DNA from: Oscillospiraceae bacterium
GTDB lineage: Bacteria > Bacillota > Clostridia > Oscillospirales > Ruminococcaceae
Length of the DNA: 33,776 nucleotides
NCBI GenBank assembly: GCA_017555565.1
Contig: JAFZGF010000003.1
Location: 1 to 33,776, forward strand
Direction of reading: 5' to 3'
The notes beneath the pieces are model-generated. The model was not told where the DNA came from and made no database searches. It saw nothing but the letters and a program-made list of their open reading frames with translations. Position 1 is the first letter of the stretch. Each line of letters opens with the position of its first letter. This document shows, piece after piece, positions 1-7,390 of the stretch. The position numbers and the translations under genes were made by a program.

Positions 1-338
1 CTGTCCTGATATATTTATTCATCTCCAGCAGCTGTTTGCGGTTTGCCACGCCCAGCTTGGAGTATATATTGCGGTTGTGATATTTCAATGTAGACTCTTT
101 GATATTCATTGTAGCCATAATTTCCTTTGATGTGGCGCGTGGCAGCAGGGCTTCGTATATGGCTGTTTCGGCAGGCGTCAGTTTTTCCACACCGCTCACA
201 AACATTTCTATCTGTTCTACGGTGAAATGCTCACTTTCCAAAGGTTTATCCAATATATTATCTACATCATTTTCCTGTGGAAGATGGCTGTTGATGATTT
301 CTGCCTGTTTTTGACTGGACTCGTTCCAATCTTTTCCA
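1..338 (-). pseudogene. LuxR-type DNA-binding C-terminus, truncated fragment
   Basis: Read on the minus strand, this stretch encodes about 110 residues ending in a recognisable LuxR/FixJ helix-turn-helix: LTPAETAIYEALL, then SKEIMATMNIKESTLKYH and NIYSKLGVANRKQLLEM. The family binds promoter DNA through this domain, usually behind a sensory or response-regulator domain that is absent here. The frame has no convincing start: upstream it reaches a stop at 356-358, inside sequence that codes for a uxuA piece on the other strand. The C-terminal end runs off the window edge but is nearly complete. I infer a gene remnant that lost its N-terminus in a rearrangement. Confidence 0.7.
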
Positions 339-339
339 C

Positions 340-787
340 GAAGTAGGCGATGGCTCTACTGCTCTTTTCTATGAAAAGAATATGATCCAGGATGACTACA
401 ATGCTATGGCAAAATATATTCTGGATTTTACAGAAAAATACAATATGTCTTTCCCGGGCTGGGAGCCTGAAAGAATGGCAAAGCTGGATGAGCTGTTCAA
501 GAAATACGAAGGCATTGACCACGAAAAACTGTGGGCGAATCTGAAGTACTTTCTGGAAGCAATTATGCCGGTATGTAAGGAAACAGAAATCAAAATGGCT
601 ATCCATATGGACGACCCACCTTGGGATATTTTCGGTCTGACAAGACTGTTGGTTGACGAGCCATCAATAGACAGATTCCTTAAAATGGTGGATGACCTTT
701 ACAACTGCCTTACACTGTGTTCCAGTTCACTGGGGGTAAACCTTGAAAACAACGTGGCTGACATTGTGCGCAAACACGCAGACCGCT
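340..787 (+). pseudogene. uxuA: Internal fragment of mannonate dehydratase (uxuA)
   Basis: The frame reads VGDGSTALFYE, later PGWEPERMAKLDELFKKYEGID, then MAIHMDDPPWDIFGLTRL and LTLCSSSLG. From memory of UxuA, which dehydrates D-mannonate to 2-keto-3-deoxygluconate in glucuronate breakdown, this matches about 150 residues from the middle of the roughly 350-390-residue enzyme. The metal-binding His of the MAIH motif is kept. There is no N-terminus, and after HADRF the sequence changes to an unrelated gene piece on the other strand. The longest ORF starts at an internal ATG (382) and runs to 843, so its last residues are not UxuA. This is a non-functional slice. Confidence 0.8.
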
Positions 788-1065
788 TTCGTCTCGTTTG
801 CTTTCATCTTTCTGATAAATGCCCATACGCCAGTCGGCGATAAACAGCTGGCCTATTTTTCTTTTACAGACAGCTGTTTTACATAGCTTTTTGCGCGCTG
901 TTTTGGGCTAAGACGCCAGTCATTGTAATATTTCATCACTCCACTGCCGTCGATATCTTTGAAGTAAAGTCCATCTTGGCAGAGCACATTTCTGTGCACT
1001 GTGCCAATTACAGGACCGTTTTAGTTTTTATAATATTTCACAAGGTCGCTGGCTTTTTTGCTCAT
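787..1065 (-). pseudogene. Broken N-terminus of a glycoside hydrolase family 3 protein
   Basis: On the minus strand an ATG at 1065 opens a frame that hits TAA after 14 codons. The same frame then reads NGPVIGTVHRN, DGLYFKDIDGSG and YYNDWRLSPKQRAKSYVKQL, the typical N-terminal pattern of family 3 beta-glucosidase-like proteins (DG..FKDLNGNG....DWRL..EERA). A one-base shift after VKEK moves the expected IGQLF continuation into another frame, and homology stops near 787 where uxuA sequence begins. A nonsense codon, a frameshift and a truncation mark this as a decayed fragment. The substrate cannot be inferred. Confidence 0.7.
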
Positions 1066-1198
1066 TCTGTATCTACTTTACAAGGCTTTTTATTAATGAT
1101 ACCATATCTCGAATAATTTATCTATTGTTTGTCTTTGGGCTATGGCTTGAAAATATATGTACAAACCGTTAATTTTTATCATAAATTATCAATAACTA

Positions 1199-1228
1199 TT
1201 GATATATAACAGTTGGATAGTATATATT
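1199..1228 (+). promoter_or_regulatory. Candidate promoter of the small coiled-coil gene
   Basis: TTGATA at 1199-1204 is followed by TATATT at 1223-1228 (18-base spacer), inside a strongly AT-rich stretch about 45 bases before the coding start at 1274. This is a motif match only; several other A/T hexamers nearby could serve. Confidence 0.35.
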
Positions 1229-1273
1229 AATATTAGAATATGTGTTCGTAAAAATAATTATGGAGGTTTTATT

Positions 1274-1699
1274 ATGGCATTCCTGGACAAACTCAACAAA
1301 ATGGCAAAAGTTATCGAAGACAAAACTGCAGATGCAATCGAATTTTCAAACTACAGCGCAGCTATTACTGCAGGCGAAAACGGTTTTGCAATGGATATCA
1401 AAAAAATCGGTGAATTCTACTATGAATTTTATGTAAACGGCGGTACTGTTGAACCAAATATTCTTGCTGTTCTTCAGTCAGCCAAAGCTCATCAGGACTC
1501 AATTGCACAGGCAAAAGCTGATATTGAAAGACTGAATGCTGAAATCGCAGCAGAAAAAGAAGCAGCAAAAGCTGAAAGAGCTGCCGCAAAAGAAGCTGCA
1601 AAGGCTGAAAAAGAAGCAGCGAAAGCCGCTGAAGCTGCTGCTAAAGAAGCAGAAGAACAGGTTGAAGAAATCGTAGAAGAAGTTGTAGAAGCTGAATAA
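1274..1699 (+). CDS. Small alanine/lysine/glutamate-rich coiled-coil protein
   Basis: A 141-residue protein of unknown function. The start at 1274 is chosen because GGAGGT lies 6 bases upstream; the in-frame extension back to 1199 has no ribosome site. The N-terminal 50 residues (MAFLDKLNKMAKVIEDKTADAIEFSNYSA pattern) resemble small Clostridial cytosolic proteins often annotated as zinc-ribbon-containing, but no cysteines are present. From residue 70 on it is a long helix dominated by A, K and E with repeats of EKEAAKA type, ending in an acidic EEIVEEVVEAE tail. No signal peptide or membrane segment is seen. It stands alone between its own promoter and terminator and may be a structural or stress protein; no function is assigned. 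Confidence 0.8.
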   Translation: MAFLDKLNKMAKVIEDKTADAIEFSNYSAAITAGENGFAMDIKKIGEFYYEFYVNGGTVEPNILAVLQSAKAHQDSIAQAKADIERLNAEIAAEKEAAKAERAAAKEAAKAEKEAAKAAEAAAKEAEEQVEEIVEEVVEAE

Positions 1700-1732
1700 A
1701 AAACTGATTTTTAAATTGAATTTAACAAAAGT

Positions 1733-1768
1733 AAAAGCCAAGCTGGTTTTCAGCCTGGCTTTTGTTTT
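1733..1768 (+). terminator. Rho-independent terminator after the coiled-coil gene
   Basis: A 13-bp stem with one mismatch (AAAAGCCAAGCTG against CAGCCTGGCTTTT), 5-base loop and following TTTTGTTTT lies 33 bases after the stop codon. Confidence 0.8.
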
Positions 1769-1816
1769 ATATTACTATCTGTCAAAGTAAATTTGTATCC
1801 GTTAGAAAATTGAAAT

Positions 1817-2269
1817 TTATCGTTTCATATAAAGCAACGGGTATGGTCTGCCTTGCTCATCCAAGTCGGTTCTTTTATAAACCATAAAGCCCATATGTTC
1901 ATAAAAGGCGATAGCCTGTGGGTTTTGCTCATTTACAGTGACTTCATTGATAGAAAATCTTTCAATTCCATACTGAATGAATTCCTTTCCTATACCTTTT
2001 CCACGGTATTCTGGTGAAATAAAGAGCATTTCAATCGTTCTGTTTTCTATGCCTATAAAACCAACAGGGAAGCCGTCTTCATTTTCGGCGACTATCAAAT
2101 GGGAAATCTCCTGTAAAGCCATTGGAATGTAGGGCTTTATTTCAGCAATTTCTGACTCTGATAGAAACAAATGGGTTGCTTTTACAGATTGTTCCCACAC
2201 GTTTGTCAGTTGACTTATCACTTCACTTGTTCTTTCGTATATGCCAATGTTTCTCACTGCTACAGACAC
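1817..2269 (-). CDS. GNAT-family N-acetyltransferase, YjaB-like
   Basis: A 150-residue GCN5-related acetyltransferase, which moves an acetyl group from acetyl-CoA to an amine. The pattern VWEQSVKATHLFLSE near residue 26, the acetyl-CoA loop PEYRGKGIGKEFIQYG (about 90-104), NEQNPQAIAFYEHMGF and the closing GRPYPLLYM all fit E. coli YjaB, a protein of similar length whose physiological substrate is not settled. The start is uncertain: GTG at 2269 keeps the first beta strand expected from YjaB, while GTG at 2257 has the better ribosome site (GAGGTG, 9 bases before). It is monocistronic and convergent with the coiled-coil gene. Confidence 0.85.
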   Translation of the reverse strand: MSVAVRNIGIYERTSEVISQLTNVWEQSVKATHLFLSESEIAEIKPYIPMALQEISHLIVAENEDGFPVGFIGIENRTIEMLFISPEYRGKGIGKEFIQYGIERFSINEVTVNEQNPQAIAFYEHMGFMVYKRTDLDEQGRPYPLLYMKR

Positions 2270-2338
2270 CTCGCCAAATTCAAATTTTCCTAACTGTCTA
2301 TAATCATTTTATCATCTTATATAAAATTATGCAATAAC

Positions 2339-2366
2339 AGGCATAGCGGTGTTACCTGCTATGCCT
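2339..2366 (-). terminator. Hairpin downstream of rlmA, probable terminator
   Basis: A 9-bp perfect stem (AGGCATAGC/GCTATGCCT) with a 10-base loop lies about 40 bases after the rlmA stop, between two minus-strand genes. The following T-run is weak on the minus strand, so termination is likely but not certain. Confidence 0.5.
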
Positions 2367-2406
2367 ATAACTGTATTGGTAATATTAACTTTCAGCAATA
2401 TATTGT

Positions 2407-3228
2407 TTATTTCTTTCTGTATACATAAATTATAAAATGAGCATTTACGGTAAGCCTTTCAGCCTTCAGCAACACTTCCTGTGCTTCTTTAGGGCTGCGG
2501 TACACATAAGGTGTCATTTTGAAAAGGTTGTTTATATCTTCATTGCTTTCAATATAAATTTCTTTTTCTGCCTTGACTGTGTCAATCAGTTCAAAACCTT
2601 CGTACTGTTCTTCTTTCAGAGGGTTTTCGTATGGTGTTTCGTACAGAGCTTCCTTCAGTTGCCACAGATGTTTTGGGGCCGGTACTACATAAAGAAATAC
2701 ACCTTTTTTCTTCAGCACTCTATTGAACTCTTTTACAGCCAGCGGTGAAAAACAGTTTATAAGAATATCCACACTTTTGTCAGCAACAGGCAAATGGAAT
2801 GAAGAAGCCACCGCAAATTGCCCCTCTGGCATTCTTTTTGCAGCCAGGGCAACAGCATCCTTTGATATATCAATACCTTGGATATTGGCCATTTTACCGC
2901 TGTTTTCAAGTGCTTCGTATACACCTTGGGTATAATATCCCTCACCACAGCCACAGTCCAGGATGTTTACATTGTTTTCTGAATATTTATCGCACAATTC
3001 ACCCAGACTGTCTTTAAGATGGCTGTAATATCCCAATGACAAAAAATTGTTTCTGGCCATAACCATACCTTTGTCATCGCCTGGATTGGCAGAGCGTTTT
3101 TTGTTTGCAGGCAACAGGTTTACATAACCCTTTGCGGATATATCAAAGCTGTGTCTGTTTTTGCATACATAGCTTCTTTCTTTTATAGTCAATGGCTGTG
3201 AACATACAGGACATAAAAACTGTGACAT
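2407..3228 (-). CDS. rlmA: 23S rRNA (guanine-N1)-methyltransferase RlmA
   Basis: A 273-residue SAM-dependent methyltransferase that modifies N1 of a guanine in 23S rRNA (G745 for RlmA-I of Gram-negatives, G748 for RlmA-II/TlrB of Gram-positives). The N-terminal zinc site is visible as C6-x2-C9, C22 and H26 (FLCPVCSQPL, YVCKNRHSFD), followed by the family's KGYVNLL and the long GDDKGMVMAR motif. The SAM-binding glycine motif is NILDCGCGEGYYTQGV near residue 90. Length and domain order match the family. The start has AGAGGAA 7 bases upstream. In TlrB-type members the modification contributes to tylosin resistance; whether this one does cannot be told from sequence. Confidence 0.93.
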   Translation of the reverse strand: MSQFLCPVCSQPLTIKERSYVCKNRHSFDISAKGYVNLLPANKKRSANPGDDKGMVMARNNFLSLGYYSHLKDSLGELCDKYSENNVNILDCGCGEGYYTQGVYEALENSGKMANIQGIDISKDAVALAAKRMPEGQFAVASSFHLPVADKSVDILINCFSPLAVKEFNRVLKKKGVFLYVVPAPKHLWQLKEALYETPYENPLKEEQYEGFELIDTVKAEKEIYIESNEDINNLFKMTPYVYRSPKEAQEVLLKAERLTVNAHFIIYVYRKK

Positions 3229-3287
3229 AGCAGATTCCTCTATAATAATTAATCGTTATTATTAATAATAAACCAATTTTCACAAAT

Positions 3288-3326
3288 AAACAAGCCCCGG
3301 ACAGTGCACATACCGGGGCTTTGTTT
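3288..3326. terminator. Strong hairpin upstream of rlmA, terminator or attenuator
   Basis: AAACAAGCCCCGG pairs with CCGGGGCTTTGTTT around a 12-base loop. On the minus strand it lies 60 bases upstream of the rlmA start and is followed by TTGTTTATTT, so it could attenuate a leader transcript of rlmA. On the plus strand it lies in the leader of the yjjG operon. No gene ends next to it, so an attenuator is as likely as a leftover terminator. A perfect 16-bp AT palindrome (TTATTATTAATAATAA) sits at 3256-3271. Confidence 0.5.
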
Positions 3327-3408
3327 ATGGTTAATAGGTCAGCTTTATACTGATTTGTTAGTATTATATTACATAAATGTTCTTTTTGCAATGGGAATTT
3401 ATTTTATG

Positions 3409-3426
3409 GTTAAACTGTTTAACAGT
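3409..3426. promoter_or_regulatory. Overlapping palindromes, candidate operator
   Basis: Two interleaved perfect palindromes, GTTAAACTGTTTAAC (3409-3423) and ACTGTTTAACAGT (3414-3426), lie about 75 bases upstream of a likely -10 box for the nucleotidase operon. The geometry fits a repressor or activator site. The binding protein is unknown. Confidence 0.4.
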
Positions 3427-3479
3427 AAATTTTTATCCCATTTTTGTCATATTTTGTGACTTTATGTAAAATAAAAGCC

Positions 3480-3508
3480 TTTATTTATTCTTTATTTTGG
3501 TATATAAT
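3480..3508 (+). promoter_or_regulatory. Candidate promoter of the yjjG-to-Nudix operon
   Basis: A perfect TATAAT at 3503-3508 lies 38 bases before the first gene of the operon. The -35 (TTTATT at 3480) is poor, which would suit an activated promoter. Confidence 0.45.
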
Positions 3509-3545
3509 TAATATATTAAAATAGGCTAGCTATGCGAGGTGCTAT

Positions 3546-4259
3546 ATGTCTTATAATTGCGTGCTTTTGGATTTTGATGATACCTTGGTATCATTCGGCC
3601 AGAGTGAAAGAATCGCCATTACAAAGGTGTACAACAAATACAATATTCCCGTAACAGAAGAAAATATTGAATATTACCACACAGAAAATGAAAAACTGTG
3701 GAGAGATTTTGAAAAAGGAAAAATCAAGAAAAAAGATATAGAGAAAACCCGTTTTCAGAAAGTTATCAACAAATTTGGTATTTCAGGTGTAAACGGCGAC
3801 CAGATGAACCGCGATTATCTCAATTATCTGAAAAACAGTGCTATCCTCATGGATGGTGCAATTGAATTTCTGGAAGATATTGAAGACTATGCAACAATTG
3901 CTATTGTTACCAACGGCATCGAAGCAGTTCAGCAGAACAGACTTAAGCTCAGCCGTGTTATAGATTTTGCAGATGGCGTATTTACCAGCGAAAAATCGGG
4001 CTATAATAAACCTGATAAACGCATTTTCTTCAATGCTCTCAAGACTTTGGGAGTAGAGAATAACAAAAAGGTTCTGGTAGTCGGTGATAACCTCCATTCC
4101 GATATCAAAGGCGGTATAAATGCAGGCCTCGATACCTGCTGGGTTAATTTTTCGGGAGCAGAAAACAGCACAAATATCACTCCTACCTACACAGCCCTTG
4201 ACTTCACACAGCTCAAGATAATTATTTTAGGTGAAAATTATGAAAATCTTAAAAAATGA
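3546..4259 (+). CDS. yjjG: YjjG-family HAD hydrolase, pyrimidine 5'-nucleotidase
   Basis: A 237-residue haloacid dehalogenase-type phosphatase. The four HAD motifs are visible: DFDDTL (residues 9-14, nucleophile and acid Asp), TNG near 122, the Lys in YNKPDKRIF and GDNLHSDIKGG near 180. The cap domain between motifs I and II is helical. From knowledge of E. coli YjjG, members dephosphorylate pyrimidine nucleoside monophosphates and remove non-canonical or mutagenic nucleotides. It is the first gene of a seven-gene operon and overlaps the next gene by 20 bases. AGGT lies 6 bases before the start. Confidence 0.88.
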   Translation: MSYNCVLLDFDDTLVSFGQSERIAITKVYNKYNIPVTEENIEYYHTENEKLWRDFEKGKIKKKDIEKTRFQKVINKFGISGVNGDQMNRDYLNYLKNSAILMDGAIEFLEDIEDYATIAIVTNGIEAVQQNRLKLSRVIDFADGVFTSEKSGYNKPDKRIFFNALKTLGVENNKKVLVVGDNLHSDIKGGINAGLDTCWVNFSGAENSTNITPTYTALDFTQLKIIILGENYENLKK

Positions 4260-5181
4260 GTTTTCTTTTCCATCATCAAACGGCATCAATACAATCCGCG
4301 GTATAAAAGTATTTAACGAAGCAGGCCCATACAGAGGTATGGTGGAAATCTCTCACGGTATGGTTGAACATTATGACCGCTATATCGATTTTATGGAATT
4401 TCTGGCCACCCAAGGCTTTGTAGTGTATATGCACGATCACCTTGGCCACAAACACAGTGTTGACAATGATGAACAGCTGGGATATTTTGCGCCTGAAAAC
4501 GGATATATACACGTTCTTCGTGACCTTCTCCACACAGCAAAACTGGCTAAAAAAGAATATCCAGAGCTGAAACTGTTCCTGCTGGGGCACAGTATGGGGT
4601 CATTCTTTGCACGAGTGTTTGCATCCATACACAGCGATGTTATTGACGGCGTGCTTATATCCGGTACAGGCGGCGGTACAAAAGCCGCAGGTGCAGCGGG
4701 TCTGGCAGCTGTAAAAGCAATGAAGCTGATAAAAGGCGACAAACACCGCTCTGAAACAATGAACAATATTGCCTTTGGCAAGTACCTTGAAAAAATCGAA
4801 AACCCTGACACCAAGAGTGACTGGATTACAAGAGATAAAGAAATTGTACAGCAGTACGTAAACGACAAATACACACAGTTTGTGTTTACTCTCAATGGCT
4901 TTGAAACATTGATGGAGATTATTGCACTTTCCAACAGTGAAGAAACCTATGAAAAAACAAGCAAAGATTTACCGGTTTATATCTTCTCCGGTTCTATGGA
5001 CCCAGTGGGGGACTATGGTATGGGAGTTATGCAGGTATTTGACAACTATAAAAAATCCGGTTGCACAGATGTTACTGTAAAAATCTATGATGGTGGCCGT
5101 CATGAAATGCTGAATGAAATCAACAGATCAGAAGTTTATGCAGATGTTTTGAACTGGCTTGTTTCAAAAGTGGAGGAATAA
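4240..5181 (+). CDS. Alpha/beta hydrolase, lysophospholipase-like (serine aminopeptidase S33 type)
   Basis: A 313-residue soluble alpha/beta hydrolase. The oxyanion region is EISHGMVEHYDRYIDF, the nucleophile elbow is GHSMGS (Ser118), and the acid and base are likely the Asp in SGSMDPVGD and the His in DGGRHEML near the end. This pattern fits the monoacylglycerol lipase/lysophospholipase (PldB-like) branch. The natural ester is unknown. The start at 4240 is preferred over GTG 4231 because TAGGTG lies 6 bases before it; the start sits inside yjjG, pointing to translational coupling. No signal peptide is visible, so it probably acts in the cytoplasm. Confidence 0.88.
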   Translation: MKILKNEFSFPSSNGINTIRGIKVFNEAGPYRGMVEISHGMVEHYDRYIDFMEFLATQGFVVYMHDHLGHKHSVDNDEQLGYFAPENGYIHVLRDLLHTAKLAKKEYPELKLFLLGHSMGSFFARVFASIHSDVIDGVLISGTGGGTKAAGAAGLAAVKAMKLIKGDKHRSETMNNIAFGKYLEKIENPDTKSDWITRDKEIVQQYVNDKYTQFVFTLNGFETLMEIIALSNSEETYEKTSKDLPVYIFSGSMDPVGDYGMGVMQVFDNYKKSGCTDVTVKIYDGGRHEMLNEINRSEVYADVLNWLVSKVEE

Positions 5182-5184
5182 TCT

Positions 5185-6903
5185 ATGGCAATGAAAGCAG
5201 ATACAATTTTCTATAACGGCTATATATATAACACACCTTTCAAAAAATTCTTCAAAGGCTATTTTTCAGTAAAAGGTGAAAAAATTCTCCATATTGGTAT
5301 CGGTGATATCAGAAGTGACATTGAGTATGACAATGCTATTGACCTTCAGGGGAAATGGGTTATCCCAGGCCTTATAGACAGCCATATGCACGTTGAAAGC
5401 AGTATGCTGGCTCCACGTCCATTTGCAAAACTTATGGTTGAAAATGGCATTACAACTGTTGTCAGCGAACCACACGAAATCGCCAATGTAACAGGTATGG
5501 ATGGCGTTTTGGCTATGATCGAAGCTGCCAGGGGTGCAGTTATGGATATTTTCTATGCTGTGCCAAGCAGTGTTCCTTCCACCAGCGCCGAGTTTGAAAC
5601 TACAGGCGATGTTGTTGATATGCCACAGCTTATGGAACTTATCAAACACAAGGAAGTGGTGTGCCTTGGCGAAGTAATGAATACATATAAAATTCTTACT
5701 GACCCAGATGACAAACAGAATCAGTTTGTAAAATATCTTAAAGAAAACCGCCCTGATATGCCATTGGAAGGCCATTGCCCACGAATTGTAGGCAGCGACC
5801 TTAACCAGTATGTGTATACAGGTATCGGTTCAGACCATACAGAACACGACGTGGATGCCTTTATGCAGCGTGTGTTCAACGGTATGCTGTTCCAGGTACA
5901 GGACAAAATGGCCAAGCCTGAAATTGCAAAAGCAATCAAAGACCACGAACTGTATGAAAATGTGGCTCTGGTTACAGATGACACAACACCATCTAACCTT
6001 ATTAACCACGGTCATCTCAATGCAGTTGTAATGGAAATGGTAAAATGTGGTCTTGACTTTGAAAAGGCAGTTTACTGTGCATCTGCCACACCTGCCCGTA
6101 GAATGAGACTGTACGACCGCGGTCAGATTATGCCTGGCCTCCTGGCTGATTTTTCTATCCTTGATACTCTGGAAGAAATCAAACCTGTGCAGACTTATAA
6201 AAACGGCAGACTCGTTTTTGACAAATCTGTTGGCAATACTTTTGAAACAGAAAAAGCATTCCCTGACAGTTTTTACAAAACGATGAAGCTTGACCACGTA
6301 ACTCCTGAAATATTCGATATTAAAACTCCTGTTGAAAATGGTGAAATCAGTGTAAATGGCCTGGAAGTTCTGCCAGATTTTACACGAACACCAAAGGTGA
6401 CAAAAACTCTTACAGCAAAAGATGGCAAACTGATGCTGGACAGCGAAACAGGTAAAATCATTGTTCTTGAACGCCACGGTAAAAATGGCAATGTATTCGG
6501 CACAATCGCAACAGGCGCCTGTGTCGTAGACGGTGCAGTTGCTACCAGTTATGCCCACGACCACCACAACTTGCTGGTGCTGGGTGGCTCAAATGAAGAT
6601 ATGGCCCTTGCCGCCAACACAGTTATCGACAACTGCGGTGGTCTGGCAGTAGTGCAGGATGGCAAAGTTATTGCCCAGGCTCAGCTGGAAGTGTGCGGTC
6701 TTATGAGTGAACGCGACCCTTACGAAGTGGCAAAATCCATCGAAGACGTGGAATCAGCTATGCGTGCCATCGGATATGTTCACTATAACCCTGTAATGAG
6801 CTTGGCCACAACCTGTCTGCCAGTTTCAATGGATGTGAAAATAACAGACAAAGGCCTTGTTGATGTAATCAACGGCAAAATTATTTCAATTTTTAACGAC
6901 TAA
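5185..6903 (+). CDS. ade: Adenine deaminase
   Basis: A 572-residue metal-dependent amidohydrolase that converts adenine to hypoxanthine and ammonia in purine salvage. The metal-binding HxH is in GLIDSHMHVESSM (about residues 65-77), followed by TTVVSEPHEIANV, GEVMN, LEGHCPR and TDDTTPSNL, and the C-terminal domain with SYAHDHHNLLVLG and MSLATTCLPV, all characteristic of Ade. Length matches the Bacillus enzyme. GGAGG is 9 bases before the ATG and the gap to the previous gene is 3 bases. With the nucleotidase and Nudix genes it gives the operon a nucleotide-salvage or clean-up flavour, which is inference. Confidence 0.95.
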   Translation: MAMKADTIFYNGYIYNTPFKKFFKGYFSVKGEKILHIGIGDIRSDIEYDNAIDLQGKWVIPGLIDSHMHVESSMLAPRPFAKLMVENGITTVVSEPHEIANVTGMDGVLAMIEAARGAVMDIFYAVPSSVPSTSAEFETTGDVVDMPQLMELIKHKEVVCLGEVMNTYKILTDPDDKQNQFVKYLKENRPDMPLEGHCPRIVGSDLNQYVYTGIGSDHTEHDVDAFMQRVFNGMLFQVQDKMAKPEIAKAIKDHELYENVALVTDDTTPSNLINHGHLNAVVMEMVKCGLDFEKAVYCASATPARRMRLYDRGQIMPGLLADFSILDTLEEIKPVQTYKNGRLVFDKSVGNTFETEKAFPDSFYKTMKLDHVTPEIFDIKTPVENGEISVNGLEVLPDFTRTPKVTKTLTAKDGKLMLDSETGKIIVLERHGKNGNVFGTIATGACVVDGAVATSYAHDHHNLLVLGGSNEDMALAANTVIDNCGGLAVVQDGKVIAQAQLEVCGLMSERDPYEVAKSIEDVESAMRAIGYVHYNPVMSLATTCLPVSMDVKITDKGLVDVINGKIISIFND

Positions 6904-6904
6904 T

Positions 6905-7390
6905 ATGAAAGTACAAAAAACTATAGTAGAAAAATTCCTTGACCAGAAAAAAATCCCACACGAAAGTTACAGCTACCCATCAGACGAATTCGCTGATGGT
7001 GTGACTGTTGCAGGATACATAAACAAACCGGTAGAGCAGGTGTTCAAAACTCTCGTTACCACTGGCAGCAAAGGTATCTGCGTATTTGTTGTGCCGGTTG
7101 CCCAGGAACTTGACCTTAAAAAAGCAGCAAAAGTCAGTGGGCAGAAGTATGTAGAAATGTTGCATCAGAAAGATCTGCTGGCAACAACCGGATATATTAA
7201 AGGCGGCTGCAGTCCTATAGGAATGAAAAAACTTTTCCCTACGTTTATCGATAAATCACGGGAAAATTTTGATTCTATCATCTTTTCAGGTGGCAAAATA
7301 GGCAAGCAGGTGCAGGTAGGGGTAAAAGACGTGGTCAACCTCACAAGGGCTAAACTGGAATTTATCTGCAAGGAGGAACCATGCTTATAA
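6905..7390 (+). CDS. ybaK: YbaK/EbsC-type aminoacyl-tRNA deacylase
   Basis: A 161-residue single-domain editing protein. YbaK hydrolyses Cys-tRNA(Pro) formed by mistake by prolyl-tRNA synthetase. Family signatures are VFKTLVTTGSKGICVFVVP near residue 45, DLKKAAKVSGQKYVEML, the catalytic Lys in the first strand region, GYIKGGCSPIGMKKLFPTFID (about 98-118) and ISGG-like IFSGGKIGKQVQV. It starts one base after the ade stop and ends inside the ABC-F gene, so it is part of a tightly packed operon. The substrate follows from family knowledge, not from the sequence alone. Confidence 0.9.
   Translation: MKVQKTIVEKFLDQKKIPHESYSYPSDEFADGVTVAGYINKPVEQVFKTLVTTGSKGICVFVVPVAQELDLKKAAKVSGQKYVEMLHQKDLLATTGYIKGGCSPIGMKKLFPTFIDKSRENFDSIIFSGGKIGKQVQVGVKDVVNLTRAKLEFICKEEPCL

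Noticed and set aside
5830-6567. 245-codon minus-strand frame inside ade
   Set aside because: Antisense shadow of a strongly conserved adenine deaminase gene, Cys/Phe-rich, without a ribosome site.
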